From NCBI RefSeq assembly GCF_001742145.1, contig NZ_CP015749.1, positions 4,960,001 through 5,024,000 on the forward strand: a DNA stretch of 64,000 nucleotides, read 5' to 3'. Made by a program: the position numbers and the translations under genes. Shown here piece after piece: positions 52,190 through 60,371 of this stretch (position 1 is its first letter; each line of letters begins with the position of its first letter). This DNA is from Pectobacterium parmentieri. GTDB lineage: Bacteria; Pseudomonadota; Gammaproteobacteria; Enterobacterales; Enterobacteriaceae. Under the pieces are notes generated by a model. That model was not told where the DNA came from. It ran no database searches and saw only the letters and a program-made list of their open reading frames with translations.

Positions 52190-52238
52190 GTTGTTGTCGA
52201 TAATAGCGCTGCCGATAATGGTAGTTATCGACAGCAAC
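52190..52238. terminator. Convergent hairpin between lipoprotein and MmgE/PrpD genes
   Basis: GTTGTTGTCGATAA (52190-52203) pairs with TTATCGACAGCAAC (52225-52238), 14 bp with one G-U. There is no T tract on either side, so termination is likely but not certain. Confidence 0.6.
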
Positions 52239-52280
52239 GAGCATCCCGTTAAAGTCGGTGTTTTGTTAAAACTAGCATTG

Positions 52281-53609
52281 TTAAAATAACAGCCCAAGCA
52301 AATAGCGTAGATCGCCTGCTTGCCGTAATGCACAACGATCGGCGATCTGGTTACTGTCGAGATGCGCCAGAGAGCCGATAGTTTGCTGCAATTTGGCCCG
52401 CAGATCGGTGGGACGTGCTGAGGTTTCCTGACGCGTGGTGCGCTGGATTAGCGCGCTGCCGTCACGCAAATGCAGCGTAACTTCGTGAAAACGCGCTTCC
52501 GGATCAAGCTCATCAGGTGGGGCGGTTTCATCGGCGGAGCGTATGACGCGCTTCGCCAGCGCTGCGATCGCTGTTTCAACCGGGGCTTCCGAAAAGTGCG
52601 CCAGCTTTAGCTCCCCTTCAATCAGCGCAGCCGCAATGACATATTCCAGACTGAACCGTGCCTCTACGCCGTTTGTCGCGTTACGGATAAAGGGAGCAAC
52701 ATCGCCACCCGGTGGGAAGGTCACGGTGATACGTTCGATGGCGTCGGCCAAATTGGCGTTCGCGCCGTTCTGCTTATGCCACAGCTCCCGTAACGCAAAC
52801 GCGGCTTCAGCGGCGCTGTGGGTTCCGCCACAGGTCGGGTAGCGTTTGAATTCTAAACCGGGAGAAAGAATACGCCATGGCGCTCCCCAGTTTTCCACCA
52901 GCAGTTCCGGCTGTTGTTTTTGATCGCCATGCGCGGTAAGAAATGCTTCAACCACCCGTTGCGTGTTGCCTTCGAAGCCCGCTAACCCCAGTTTAACGGC
53001 CGTCAATCCTGCTCTGGCGGCAAGTCCGGCGTGTAGCGGTTTGACCGCTGAACCAAACTGTGCCCGCAACCCGGCGGCTTGGGTAGCCGCAAGGCCAAGA
53101 ATAATTTGTGTCTGTGCTACCGATGCATCAACCAGACGTGCAGCCGCAGCAGCGGCGGCGATAGCCCCGAGCGTGGCCGTGTTGTGGTAACCGAGGCTGT
53201 AATGACGCGGGCCGCATGCCAGCCCGATTCTGCCAGCGGCTTCTACGCCGATCGCATAGGCTGTCAAAAATGCGTCTTCCGTAACGGATGCGTCTTCTGC
53301 TGCAAGGGAAAACAGCGCAGGCAGAATGACGGTGCTGGGGTGGCCGCGAAATGCAGGGTGATAATCGTCAAAGTCCAGTACGTGGCCGGTATAACCCAAA
53401 ATCAGGCTACGCGTCAGACTATCCGTGCCGCTGAATACCTGCTTTAACGGCGCGAGGCCACTATCGACAAGTGCGCCTTGTGCGATCGGAAGTGCGGTGG
53501 AGATGAAGTCAGTTACCCCTTCACGGGCGGCATTAATCGCGTCTTGGTTCGGCTCGCTATGGATAATGTAGTGGGCAAGCGTTGCGGTGATATCAGTCTG
53601 ATTGGTCAT
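52281..53609 (-). CDS. MmgE/PrpD family protein
   Basis: A 442-residue member of the family that includes 2-methylcitrate dehydratase PrpD and cis-aconitate decarboxylase. Typical segments are GHVLDFDDYHPAFRGHPST near residue 75, GYHNTATLGAIAAAAAAARL, and KRYPTCGGTHSAAEAAF. No prpB, prpC or prpE is nearby, so a role in propionate breakdown is not supported; the substrate is unknown. It is convergent with the lipoprotein gene and downstream of, and on the same strand as, the AraC gene. Confidence 0.85.
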   Translation of the reverse strand: MTNQTDITATLAHYIIHSEPNQDAINAAREGVTDFISTALPIAQGALVDSGLAPLKQVFSGTDSLTRSLILGYTGHVLDFDDYHPAFRGHPSTVILPALFSLAAEDASVTEDAFLTAYAIGVEAAGRIGLACGPRHYSLGYHNTATLGAIAAAAAAARLVDASVAQTQIILGLAATQAAGLRAQFGSAVKPLHAGLAARAGLTAVKLGLAGFEGNTQRVVEAFLTAHGDQKQQPELLVENWGAPWRILSPGLEFKRYPTCGGTHSAAEAAFALRELWHKQNGANANLADAIERITVTFPPGGDVAPFIRNATNGVEARFSLEYVIAAALIEGELKLAHFSEAPVETAIAALAKRVIRSADETAPPDELDPEARFHEVTLHLRDGSALIQRTTRQETSARPTDLRAKLQQTIGSLAHLDSNQIADRCALRQAGDLRYLLGLLF

Positions 53610-53665
53610 GAGCGGTCAGGTATCTTGGTAGAAAACACTAATTTACTGCGCGTTTTTGAATAGTG

Positions 53666-53708
53666 ATTAATAACTAAACGGAATAATAAATTCCATTTAG
53701 TTATTAAT
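53666..53708. repeat. AT-rich perfect-arm palindrome upstream of the PrpD-like gene
   Basis: ATTAATAACTAAA (53666-53678) pairs with TTTAGTTATTAAT (53696-53708); after a C-A mismatch GGAAT pairs with ATTCC around an AATAA loop. It lies between the stop of the AraC gene and the start of the PrpD-like gene, both on the minus strand. It may be a terminator, an operator dyad or both. Confidence 0.75.
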
Positions 53709-53716
53709 GGGGGGAA

Positions 53717-54700
53717 TCAGAAACGGTCTTTTAGCTGGCCAGGTGTAATGCCAAACGCACGGCGCAGCGCGGTGGCAAAATTGGCAGGGCTATTGTAGCC
53801 GGCGATGCTGGCGGCCTGCGCAATACCGATACCGTCTTTCTGCAAAGCTAGCATGGCGCGCTGCAAACGACAGTTACGCAGGTATTCAAAAACGCTCATA
53901 TTGAACGCCTGACGAAAATGGCGCTGTAGCGTACTTTCACTCATGTTGACGCTTTTGGCTATTTCACTCATCGAAAGGTGGTCGGCGCTGCCGCTTTCCA
54001 GCATATCTCGAATCTGTTGAATACGATGGTAGCCGCGTAAGGTAACACCGCTGCTTTTCTCCTGCGCCAAGCTGGCAGTCAGTGAGGTAAACGCTTCGAT
54101 AATCAAGCTCATGCACTGCATTTCCAGGTAAAGGCGCTGGAGCGGCGTTTGGCAAGGCTCAGCATCCAGCGTTTGTAAGGCTATTGCCTGCGCCTGCCGG
54201 GACGGTGTCCACAAGTGTGTCGCAAGGTGGGTTTGGGTGAAATCGTGGATGGCCTGCCAGTCACCGACGGTGTCCATCATATTGCCGTACAGCCATTCTC
54301 TGTCGAACGTCAGAGTAATGGTTCTCTCATATTCATCACGCTTGCCGATGCGGGTAAACATCGTCGGTTCCGTCAGCGAAATCAGCGAGGCTGGCTGGCT
54401 CTCTCCCAGATGCAGTTCCTGATGGGCAAATGAAATATGCGCATTGCCGCTCACTACGATGGCGAGCTTGATCGCGCCATCCAGCAGGTTTTGGGTTTTC
54501 ATGTTGTGACGATTAATCACATCAGCGGTATGCAGGATCAGATGCGGATTGAGCTGCACGACGGTGAACGAACCGAATAACACGGCTGTGTTATCGATCA
54601 GCCGAGGGCCGATAAAACGGTAATGATTCGCGACCAGACTCGATTGCTGAACGATGTGATCTTTATAGATCGGCTTTGATGACTGAGTGAAGCTGCGCAC
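53717..54700 (-). CDS. AraC-family regulator of PchR/YbtA type
   Basis: DNA-binding regulator with a C-terminal double helix-turn-helix (about residues 225-325 of the short form, MSEIAKSVNMSESTLQRHFRQAF and a second HTH near GYNSPANFATALRRAFG). The N-terminal part fits the siderophore-sensing regulators PchR and YbtA. The frame is open to 54850, but that end overlaps a Fur-like box, so I favour the GTG at 54700, which has AGGTAGG upstream and gives 327 residues. It is divergent from the fepA-like receptor and probably activates it in response to the ferric siderophore. Confidence 0.82.
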   Translation of the reverse strand: MRSFTQSSKPIYKDHIVQQSSLVANHYRFIGPRLIDNTAVLFGSFTVVQLNPHLILHTADVINRHNMKTQNLLDGAIKLAIVVSGNAHISFAHQELHLGESQPASLISLTEPTMFTRIGKRDEYERTITLTFDREWLYGNMMDTVGDWQAIHDFTQTHLATHLWTPSRQAQAIALQTLDAEPCQTPLQRLYLEMQCMSLIIEAFTSLTASLAQEKSSGVTLRGYHRIQQIRDMLESGSADHLSMSEIAKSVNMSESTLQRHFRQAFNMSVFEYLRNCRLQRAMLALQKDGIGIAQAASIAGYNSPANFATALRRAFGITPGQLKDRF

Positions 54701-54828
54701 GTGATTACCTACCTGATTAAACCCTTCGACCTGCGCCTTCCATTTTGATGCTTTGGCAAAACATTTTGCTGCTAGAGCAAACCCCGTCCTGAATGACAAA
54801 TGTAACAATGACCGCGCCAAAATGGTAA

Positions 54829-54843
54829 TGCAAATACTTCTCA
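54829..54843. promoter_or_regulatory. Fur-like box in the araC/fepA divergent region
   Basis: TGCAAATACTTCTCA matches the 7-1-7 Fur consensus (TGATAAT-N-ATTATCA) at 11 of 14 fixed positions. It lies 66 bp upstream of the receptor start and would give iron repression of receptor and regulator. Confidence 0.6.
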
Positions 54844-54908
54844 ATAGCATTTTTCGTTGAGGAGGTCACATTGCACGATTTCATATCTTACAGGGCAGGA
54901 TGATTTTG

Positions 54909-57224
54909 ATGAAACTACCACAATCGCGCCATTATTTGGCGACGCTCATTGGCGTTAGCTGCGGGATGACGTCGTTTTTGAATGCGGCGCAAGCCTCGAC
55001 CGTTCCTTCAACAGAATCTGCCCCTCTGGTGCAGAATCAGACCGAAAGTAAAACGTCGGGCGATACGATGGTAGTCACGGCTGCAGAGCAAATCCGTCAG
55101 GCTCCCGGTGTATCGGTGATTACGGCTGAGGATATCAGCAAACGTCCACCTGCTAACGATCTGTCAGAACTGATTCGTACCATGCCGGGCGTTAATCTGT
55201 CCGGTAACTCAACCAGTGGCTCACGTGGCAATAACCGCCAGATCGATATCCGCGGCATGGGGCCAGAAAACACGCTGATTTTGGTGGATGGCAAACCTGT
55301 TTCGAGCCGTGCGGCTGTGCGTTACGGCTGGCGCGGCGAGCGTGACACCCGTGGTGACACCAACTGGGTGCCTGCGGACATGGTGGAGCGCATTGAAGTG
55401 CTGCGTGGCCCGGCTGCCGCGCGCTATGGTAACGGTGCTGCGGGCGGTGTGGTTAACATCATCACCAAACAGCCGACGCAAGAATGGCACGGTGCATGGA
55501 ATAGCTACATGAGTTTCCCTGAAGATAAGGCTGATGGTGCCACTAAACGTACCAATTTTAACTTAATGGGAGGTCTAACCGACACGCTTAGCCTTCGCTT
55601 ATATGGTAATTATAATAAAACACAGGCAGATGCTTGGAATATCAACGATGGGCATCAGATAACTCCGTTATCAACGGCGGTACCGGCTGGCCGTGAAGGC
55701 GTTCGTAACAAAGATATCAATGCATTGCTGCGTTGGACATTTATGCCGAAACAAACGTTGGAGTTTGAAACTGGTTTTAGCCGTCAGGGCAACATCTATG
55801 CGGGCGATACTGAGAATAACAATGGTAAAGCGGATACCCAGGCTCTTTACGGTCAGGAAACCAACCGTATGTATCGGCAGAAGTATGCGATAACTCACCG
55901 CGGCTATTGGGATAGTGGCATAAGTACGCTGTCTTATCTGCAATATGAAGCTACTCGTAATGCACGAATTTTCGAGCCTTTAGCGGGGGGCCCTGCAGGT
56001 CGTCCAACAGGAAACTATCAGTCGACCATTAAACTGGATGCTTATACGGCACACAGCGAAGTCAATGTTCCATTTGAGGCATGGTTTAGTCAAACCGCCA
56101 CCATTGGCATGGAGTGGGTGGAACAAAAGATGCACGATCCGTCTTCAAATACACAACCTACCACTGAAGCTGGTAGTGTCGGCTCCATTGCTGATACTCA
56201 TCGTAGCGAGAATATTTCTGCTCGTATCGCTTCTGTTTTTGCAGAAGATAATATCGAATTAACTGATAGCACTATGCTGACACCAGCACTGCGCCTAGAT
56301 CATCATAATATCGTTGGTACCAACTGGAGTCCATCGCTGAACTTGTCGCAGCAGTTGGGAGACGATTTTACCCTGAAGATGGGGATTGCTCGTGCTTACA
56401 AAGCGCCGAACCTCTATCAACTTAACCCCAACTATCTGCTGTATAGCCGTGGCAATGGTTGTTATGGTGCAGGCGCCTGCTATCTGATGGGGAATAACAA
56501 TCTTGATGCGGAAACCAGTGTCAACAAAGAGATTGGTATTGAGTTCAAGCGAGATGGGTACCAGGCGGGGGTTACTTATTTCCGCAATGATTACCGTAAT
56601 AAAATTGAGTCGGGTATCCACAAAATCGGCAACGCGGTAGGAGGAAGTAATAAAGATTATCGCAATGCGAATGTCTATCAGTGGGAAAATGTGCCTAAAG
56701 CGTTGGTAGAGGGGCTGGAAGGGTCGTTGGCTATTCCGGTCACCGAGACAATAAGCTGGAACAATAATATTACATGGATGCTGCGTTCCGAAAACAAAAC
56801 AACGGGTGATTACCTATCAATCACACCGGAGTTTACGCTCAATTCTTCCGTGAGCTGGCAGGCAACAGACGAGCTATCCGTTTTGGCGAACATGACCTGG
56901 TACGGGCGCCAGAAGCCGAAGAAATATAACTATCAAGGTAAAGCAGTGGGATCTATACCGTTGACTGCGGCTTACGATACCCATGAGGTTAGTCCTTATG
57001 CGATCTTTGGTTTGAGTTCAACTTACGAGGTGAATAAAAACCTGAGTATCACTGGTGGGGTGGAAAATTTGTTCGACAAGCGCCAATATCGGGCAGGGAA
57101 TGCTCAGTCGCTGACTGCGACCAACTCTGCGGGTGTAACCAGCATAACGTCCTACGGCGCAGGTGCGGCAACCTATAACGAACCGGGACGGGCTTTCTTT
57201 GTCAGCGTGAAGACGTCGTTCTAA
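54909..57224 (+). CDS. fepA: TonB-dependent ferric enterobactin-type receptor FepA
   Basis: Outer membrane siderophore receptor, 771 residues, with a signal peptide of about 30 residues, a TonB-box-like DTMVVTAA, the plug (MPGVNLSGNSTSGSRGNNRQ near residue 95, RGMGPENTLILVDGKPVSS) and a 22-strand barrel. Long segments agree with E. coli FepA, including DDFTLKMGIARAYKAP and FKRDG-Q-AGVT-FRNDYRNKIE. The last residue is Phe (SVKTSF). The ATG at 54909 is preferred over that at 54900 because of spacing from CAGGA. It is paired with the divergent AraC regulator. Confidence 0.9.
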   Translation: MKLPQSRHYLATLIGVSCGMTSFLNAAQASTVPSTESAPLVQNQTESKTSGDTMVVTAAEQIRQAPGVSVITAEDISKRPPANDLSELIRTMPGVNLSGNSTSGSRGNNRQIDIRGMGPENTLILVDGKPVSSRAAVRYGWRGERDTRGDTNWVPADMVERIEVLRGPAAARYGNGAAGGVVNIITKQPTQEWHGAWNSYMSFPEDKADGATKRTNFNLMGGLTDTLSLRLYGNYNKTQADAWNINDGHQITPLSTAVPAGREGVRNKDINALLRWTFMPKQTLEFETGFSRQGNIYAGDTENNNGKADTQALYGQETNRMYRQKYAITHRGYWDSGISTLSYLQYEATRNARIFEPLAGGPAGRPTGNYQSTIKLDAYTAHSEVNVPFEAWFSQTATIGMEWVEQKMHDPSSNTQPTTEAGSVGSIADTHRSENISARIASVFAEDNIELTDSTMLTPALRLDHHNIVGTNWSPSLNLSQQLGDDFTLKMGIARAYKAPNLYQLNPNYLLYSRGNGCYGAGACYLMGNNNLDAETSVNKEIGIEFKRDGYQAGVTYFRNDYRNKIESGIHKIGNAVGGSNKDYRNANVYQWENVPKALVEGLEGSLAIPVTETISWNNNITWMLRSENKTTGDYLSITPEFTLNSSVSWQATDELSVLANMTWYGRQKPKKYNYQGKAVGSIPLTAAYDTHEVSPYAIFGLSSTYEVNKNLSITGGVENLFDKRQYRAGNAQSLTATNSAGVTSITSYGAGAATYNEPGRAFFVSVKTSF

Positions 57225-57250
57225 ACCGTAGACCCGTCATACTGAGTCGC

Positions 57251-57282
57251 AAACGCCACGGGAAATCCTGTGGCGTTTTTTA
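57251..57282 (+). terminator. Terminator of the fepA-like gene
   Basis: AAACGCCAC (57251-57259) pairs with GTGGCGTTT (57270-57278) and is followed by Ts. Confidence 0.92.
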
Positions 57283-57323
57283 TAACGTGCCATCCCAGGC
57301 TGCCACCCTGTGGGGCGTTGCTA

Positions 57324-57635
57324 TCAGGGGCAGAAAAGGGTTTTTAAGGTAGCGATGATCGTTTCCACATCCTGATTTTCGATGCGGTAGTACAGCGTTT
57401 GTGACTCGCGCCGATAGCTAATCAACCCTTCCTCACGCATTTTCGCCAGATGTTGCGAGAGGGCTGACTGACTAAGCGGGATATGTTCAAGCAGCGTACC
57501 CACCGACATTTCACGGTGCTCAATAAGCAAGCAGAGCGCCAGAAGCCTGTTTTCGTTACCTATCGCACGCAACAATGCTGCGGCTTTTGCTGCGCCGTCT
57601 CGCATGAATTCCTTATCTGAATTGCCCAACGTCAT
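57324..57635 (-). CDS. ArsR/SmtB-family repressor, YgaV/BigR type
   Basis: A 103-residue winged-helix repressor. The sequence resembles E. coli YgaV and BigR: AAALLRAIGNENRLLALCLLIE, LSQSALSQHLAKMREEGLI and the C-terminal LKTLFCP. Two cysteines, one near residue 35 and one two residues from the end, match the reactive pair of persulfide/redox-sensing members. The ATG at 57635 with GGAG upstream is preferred to the GTG at 57641. The usual partner genes (ygaP rhodanese, blh, persulfide dioxygenase) are not next to it. Confidence 0.85.
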   Translation of the reverse strand: MTLGNSDKEFMRDGAAKAAALLRAIGNENRLLALCLLIEHREMSVGTLLEHIPLSQSALSQHLAKMREEGLISYRRESQTLYYRIENQDVETIIATLKTLFCP

Positions 57636-57669
57636 CTTCACTCCACCCTGCGTTACTGACTAATTTAGT

Positions 57670-57684
57670 AATACCTAATGTATT
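57670..57684. promoter_or_regulatory. Candidate operator of the ArsR-type repressor
   Basis: AATAC-CTAAT-GTATT is an inverted repeat 35 bp upstream of the repressor start, in an AT-rich stretch. Self-repression is the usual mode for this family. Confidence 0.5.
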
Positions 57685-57772
57685 GAGCTTACCATACCCT
57701 CCGGCTTGAGCGAGGAGAATGATTTACATCGACAAAACCATGGGTGAGGGAATCCATGCATGTTGCCGGCGG

Positions 57773-57801
57773 TTTACAATAAGCATGTTTCCCCTTAGAA
57801 T
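57773..57801 (+). promoter_or_regulatory. Sigma-70 promoter of the RtcB-like gene
   Basis: TTTACA (57773-57778), a 17 bp spacer and TAGAAT (57796-57801). The transcript would have a leader of about 87 nt before the ATG at 57895. Confidence 0.7.
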
Positions 57802-57813
57802 AGTCCGACATCC

Positions 57814-57867
57814 TTTCCTGAATCTGCTGCTGCAGGAAAAACAGCCTTCTCCTCGAAACAGGAGGAG
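57814..57867 (+). other. Two hairpins in the leader of the RtcB-like gene
   Basis: TTTCCTG (57814-57820)/CAGGAAA (57833-57839) and CTCCTC (57849-57854)/GAGGAG (57862-57867) form two successive stems. The second one hides a perfect ribosome-site-like sequence that is nearly 30 bases too far from the start to be used. Confidence 0.6.
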
Positions 57868-57894
57868 CGATTCTTTGTTTTTCTAGGTAGCACC

Positions 57895-59295
57895 ATGTCT
57901 ACATTCACTCGTTTACAAAAACGTTTATCCCGTTTGGGGATAGACACTGATTACCAACATTCTATTTATCATCTCCGCAGGCAGCACGTAGAAGCGCAAG
58001 TTTTATTGCCGGAAGCGTTGCCGCTAGAGGAAAAAGCCGTTCAGCAACTGCTGGATTTCGCCTCGGTTCATATGCCGGGCAGCGATGCACACGTCTGTGC
58101 CGCTCGCGCGACGCCGGATTTCCACCCCGGTACGCTTGCGCCTGTCGGCAGCATTGTCGCCACAACGGAGAACTTCGTTATCCCGGCAGCGATTGGGACG
58201 GATATCAATTGCGGCATGCGATTGCTGACGACGGGCGTACATCATGCGGATGCCGACGAGCGCAAACCCGCGCTGATTCAGGCGCTCAAAAATACGTTAC
58301 TTCTGGATCAGCGTGATGTTCCCGTTACGCCAAATTCGTTTTCTGCGCTCTTTGATGAAGGATTGCCGGCGTGGCTGGCGGCACTGCCCTTGCAGGGGCT
58401 TTGGCAGGACGTGGATTTCCAACGGCTATCGGCGGAGCTTGCTTCTATAGCTGGAACCGAGGCGATTCGCGCCCATAGTCGACATGCACCTGAGCCGTTT
58501 TTTGCGCCTCGTGAGATCCTTCGGCCTTCCAGTCTGGGCACGGTCGGGTCGGGGAACCACTTTGTTGAGTTGCAAATTGTGGATGCCGTTTTGGACCGAC
58601 ATGCAGCGTATCAGGCTGGCGTGAAGGAAGGCGAAGTCGTGATTATGATTCATACCGGCTCACGCGACGTGGGCTTTTATGTCGGCCAGCGTGGGATCGA
58701 TAAAGCGCGAGCTTGCTGGCCAGCGGGAGAGAAATATCCGGCATCCGGCCTGTTTGGTCTGGTTGATGGGCACGCGGCGGACTATATGGAGGCCATGGGC
58801 GTCGCTGCCCGCTATGCGTGGATCAATCGGATCGTACTGACTGAACTGATCCGTTCCTCCTGGAAACAGGTATTTACGCGGGATACCAGCAAGCTGGTGG
58901 TCGATCTGTCGCATAACATCATTCTGCCGGAACATGGCATGAACCTGCATCGCAAAGGGGCGACACCTGCAAAAGCTGGGGAGTTTGCGCTGATTCCCGG
59001 TTCAATGGGGGATTACTCCTATCTCGTTACGGGGAAAGGGGATCCCGATTGGCTGTGGTCGTGTTCACACGGCGCGGGGCGTGCCGAGCGTCGGCAAAGT
59101 ATGCGTAATAAAGTTGATACGGCGAAGCAGGCAGATGCGCTGCCCTGGCAATGTATTACGCTGAAAGATGAGCGACTGCGGGAAGAAGCGCCTGCGGCTT
59201 ATAAACCGGTTGCTCCTGTGATTGATATTCAGGAACAGTCAGGGCTGATTCAACCCGTGGCACGGCTACGCCCGTGGTTGACGTTTAAGGCCTGA
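57895..59295 (+). CDS. RtcB-family RNA ligase (long, stand-alone form)
   Basis: A 466-residue member of the RtcB family, which joins RNA 2',3'-cyclic phosphate or 3'-phosphate to 5'-OH ends with Mn and GTP. Metal ligands are seen in GTDINCGM (D103, C106) and in GSGNHFVE and HTGSRDVG; the HRKGATPA and IPGSMGDYSYLV loops are present, and the guanylylated His is in SHGAGR at H392. The region before the first ligands differs from E. coli RtcB and the protein is about 60 residues longer. No rtcA or rtcR is nearby, so it is not the classic rtcBA operon. Confidence 0.85.
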   Translation: MSTFTRLQKRLSRLGIDTDYQHSIYHLRRQHVEAQVLLPEALPLEEKAVQQLLDFASVHMPGSDAHVCAARATPDFHPGTLAPVGSIVATTENFVIPAAIGTDINCGMRLLTTGVHHADADERKPALIQALKNTLLLDQRDVPVTPNSFSALFDEGLPAWLAALPLQGLWQDVDFQRLSAELASIAGTEAIRAHSRHAPEPFFAPREILRPSSLGTVGSGNHFVELQIVDAVLDRHAAYQAGVKEGEVVIMIHTGSRDVGFYVGQRGIDKARACWPAGEKYPASGLFGLVDGHAADYMEAMGVAARYAWINRIVLTELIRSSWKQVFTRDTSKLVVDLSHNIILPEHGMNLHRKGATPAKAGEFALIPGSMGDYSYLVTGKGDPDWLWSCSHGAGRAERRQSMRNKVDTAKQADALPWQCITLKDERLREEAPAAYKPVAPVIDIQEQSGLIQPVARLRPWLTFKA

Positions 59296-59332
59296 TCTGC
59301 CCTAACGGAATAGATTCCATATTTTGGTACTC

Positions 59333-59380
59333 AACATACGACCCAATCAGCGAATGGTTGACTGGGTCGTATGTTCTTTA
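59333..59380. terminator. Convergent terminator of the RtcB-like and DUF3060 genes
   Basis: A 17 bp stem with one mismatch (59333-59349 with 59359-59375) and a 9-nt loop, followed on the plus strand by CTTTATC. Confidence 0.85.
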
Positions 59381-59422
59381 TCGTCAGCGCCGCAGTTGGG
59401 CATTTGTGGTTATCTGTCCAGA

Positions 59423-59929
59423 CTAGGGTTTTTGTTTGATGACATTATTGGCACCGCTAGAGGAGAGTCGTGGTTCTGTTCCGCCCCATGAGAGGTGGTT
59501 ACTGATGCCATTGAAAGAGACAACGGCAGGCCCGTTAAAATCCAAATCGAGATGGTGTTCCGTACCCGTCACTTTCACCTTTACTAGTTTATCCTCAGTA
59601 ATGATATGAGTGTGAATGGCGTTCTTATACGCGGCGACGGTCAGGTCACCCGTTGACTGGCCTGTAACGGTCATCTCGGAGCCGGTCACAGTCAGTGATG
59701 TGGCGGTATCGAATGTGACGTTGTGCTCGGAACCGTTGATGTGGATATCGGCACATTTCCCTGTTAGCACGATGTGGTTGCCATTGCCCGAAATAGTGAC
59801 ATCATTGCCATTACAAGGAATATCGCGAGTTAAACCGATACCCTCCAATTCGATAGGTGCGGCATAGGCCGATGCGCTGAACGCCAGAAGTGTGGCAGAA
59901 ACCACGCACAGATACCGTTTCACCCTCAT
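59423..59929 (-). CDS. Exported DUF3060 protein
   Basis: A 168-residue protein with a signal peptide (MRVKRYLCVVSATLLAFSAS, cleavage near AYA-AP). The mature part is a series of short beta repeats of the type NxxxISGNGNHIVLTG, NGSEHNVTF and VTGSEMTVTG, typical of DUF3060. Cysteines lie near residues 33 and 52, in PCNGNDV and GKCADI, and could form one disulfide. The ATG at 59929 is preferred (AGGAAAG upstream) over an open frame to 59965. The family has no assigned function; the protein is probably periplasmic or surface-exposed. Confidence 0.8.
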   Translation of the reverse strand: MRVKRYLCVVSATLLAFSASAYAAPIELEGIGLTRDIPCNGNDVTISGNGNHIVLTGKCADIHINGSEHNVTFDTATSLTVTGSEMTVTGQSTGDLTVAAYKNAIHTHIITEDKLVKVKVTGTEHHLDLDFNGPAVVSFNGISNHLSWGGTEPRLSSSGANNVIKQKP

Positions 59930-60371
59930 GGCTTCTTTCCTATTATCAATGAAGCAGTCTGGCATCGCTGCCGTAGGCTCCTATCATCTGTTAACACTTA
60001 TTCAGACGCTATTGCGAACATTCTGATTATCGCGGCGTCTTTAGGCGATGCTTAATCACGTTATGTTGTTAAAAACCCACATATTGCGTGGTTAAATCAG
60101 CATAGTTAGTGTGCGCCGTCAGGGACATGCTATTCTGCTGATGTCGGTATTTTTCAGTGATAGTGATATTTGGTACATAGCGCAGTTGAATAAAAATTAA
60201 TGTTGCTATTATGTGAACGAATTAACAATCAATTCAAATCCTGATATGCTGACGAGGCTGGACCGGACACTCTACTACCTTACATCCACACGCTGACACC
60301 CAGGCATGGACACCACAATTGGGAACAAGAGCGCCGGGCATAATGAAGACAATGAGAGCGAGGAGAACGTC
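59930..60371. promoter_or_regulatory. Promoter region upstream of acnB
   Basis: AT-rich, non-coding. A candidate CRP site TGTGA-ACGAAT-TAACA at 60212-60227 differs from consensus at one position of the right half. The frame of acnB is open back to 60306, but this part does not match AcnB proteins. Confidence 0.45.

Noticed and set aside
52281-53609. prpD of a methylcitrate cycle operon
   Set aside because: Only the family fold is supported. No prpB, prpC or prpE lies nearby, so a specific role in propionate metabolism is not claimed.
60306-60371. N-terminal extension of AcnB ([15 protein letters not shown]...)
   Set aside because: It has no counterpart in AcnB as I know it, while the GTG at 60372 has a good ribosome site and gives the exact family length.
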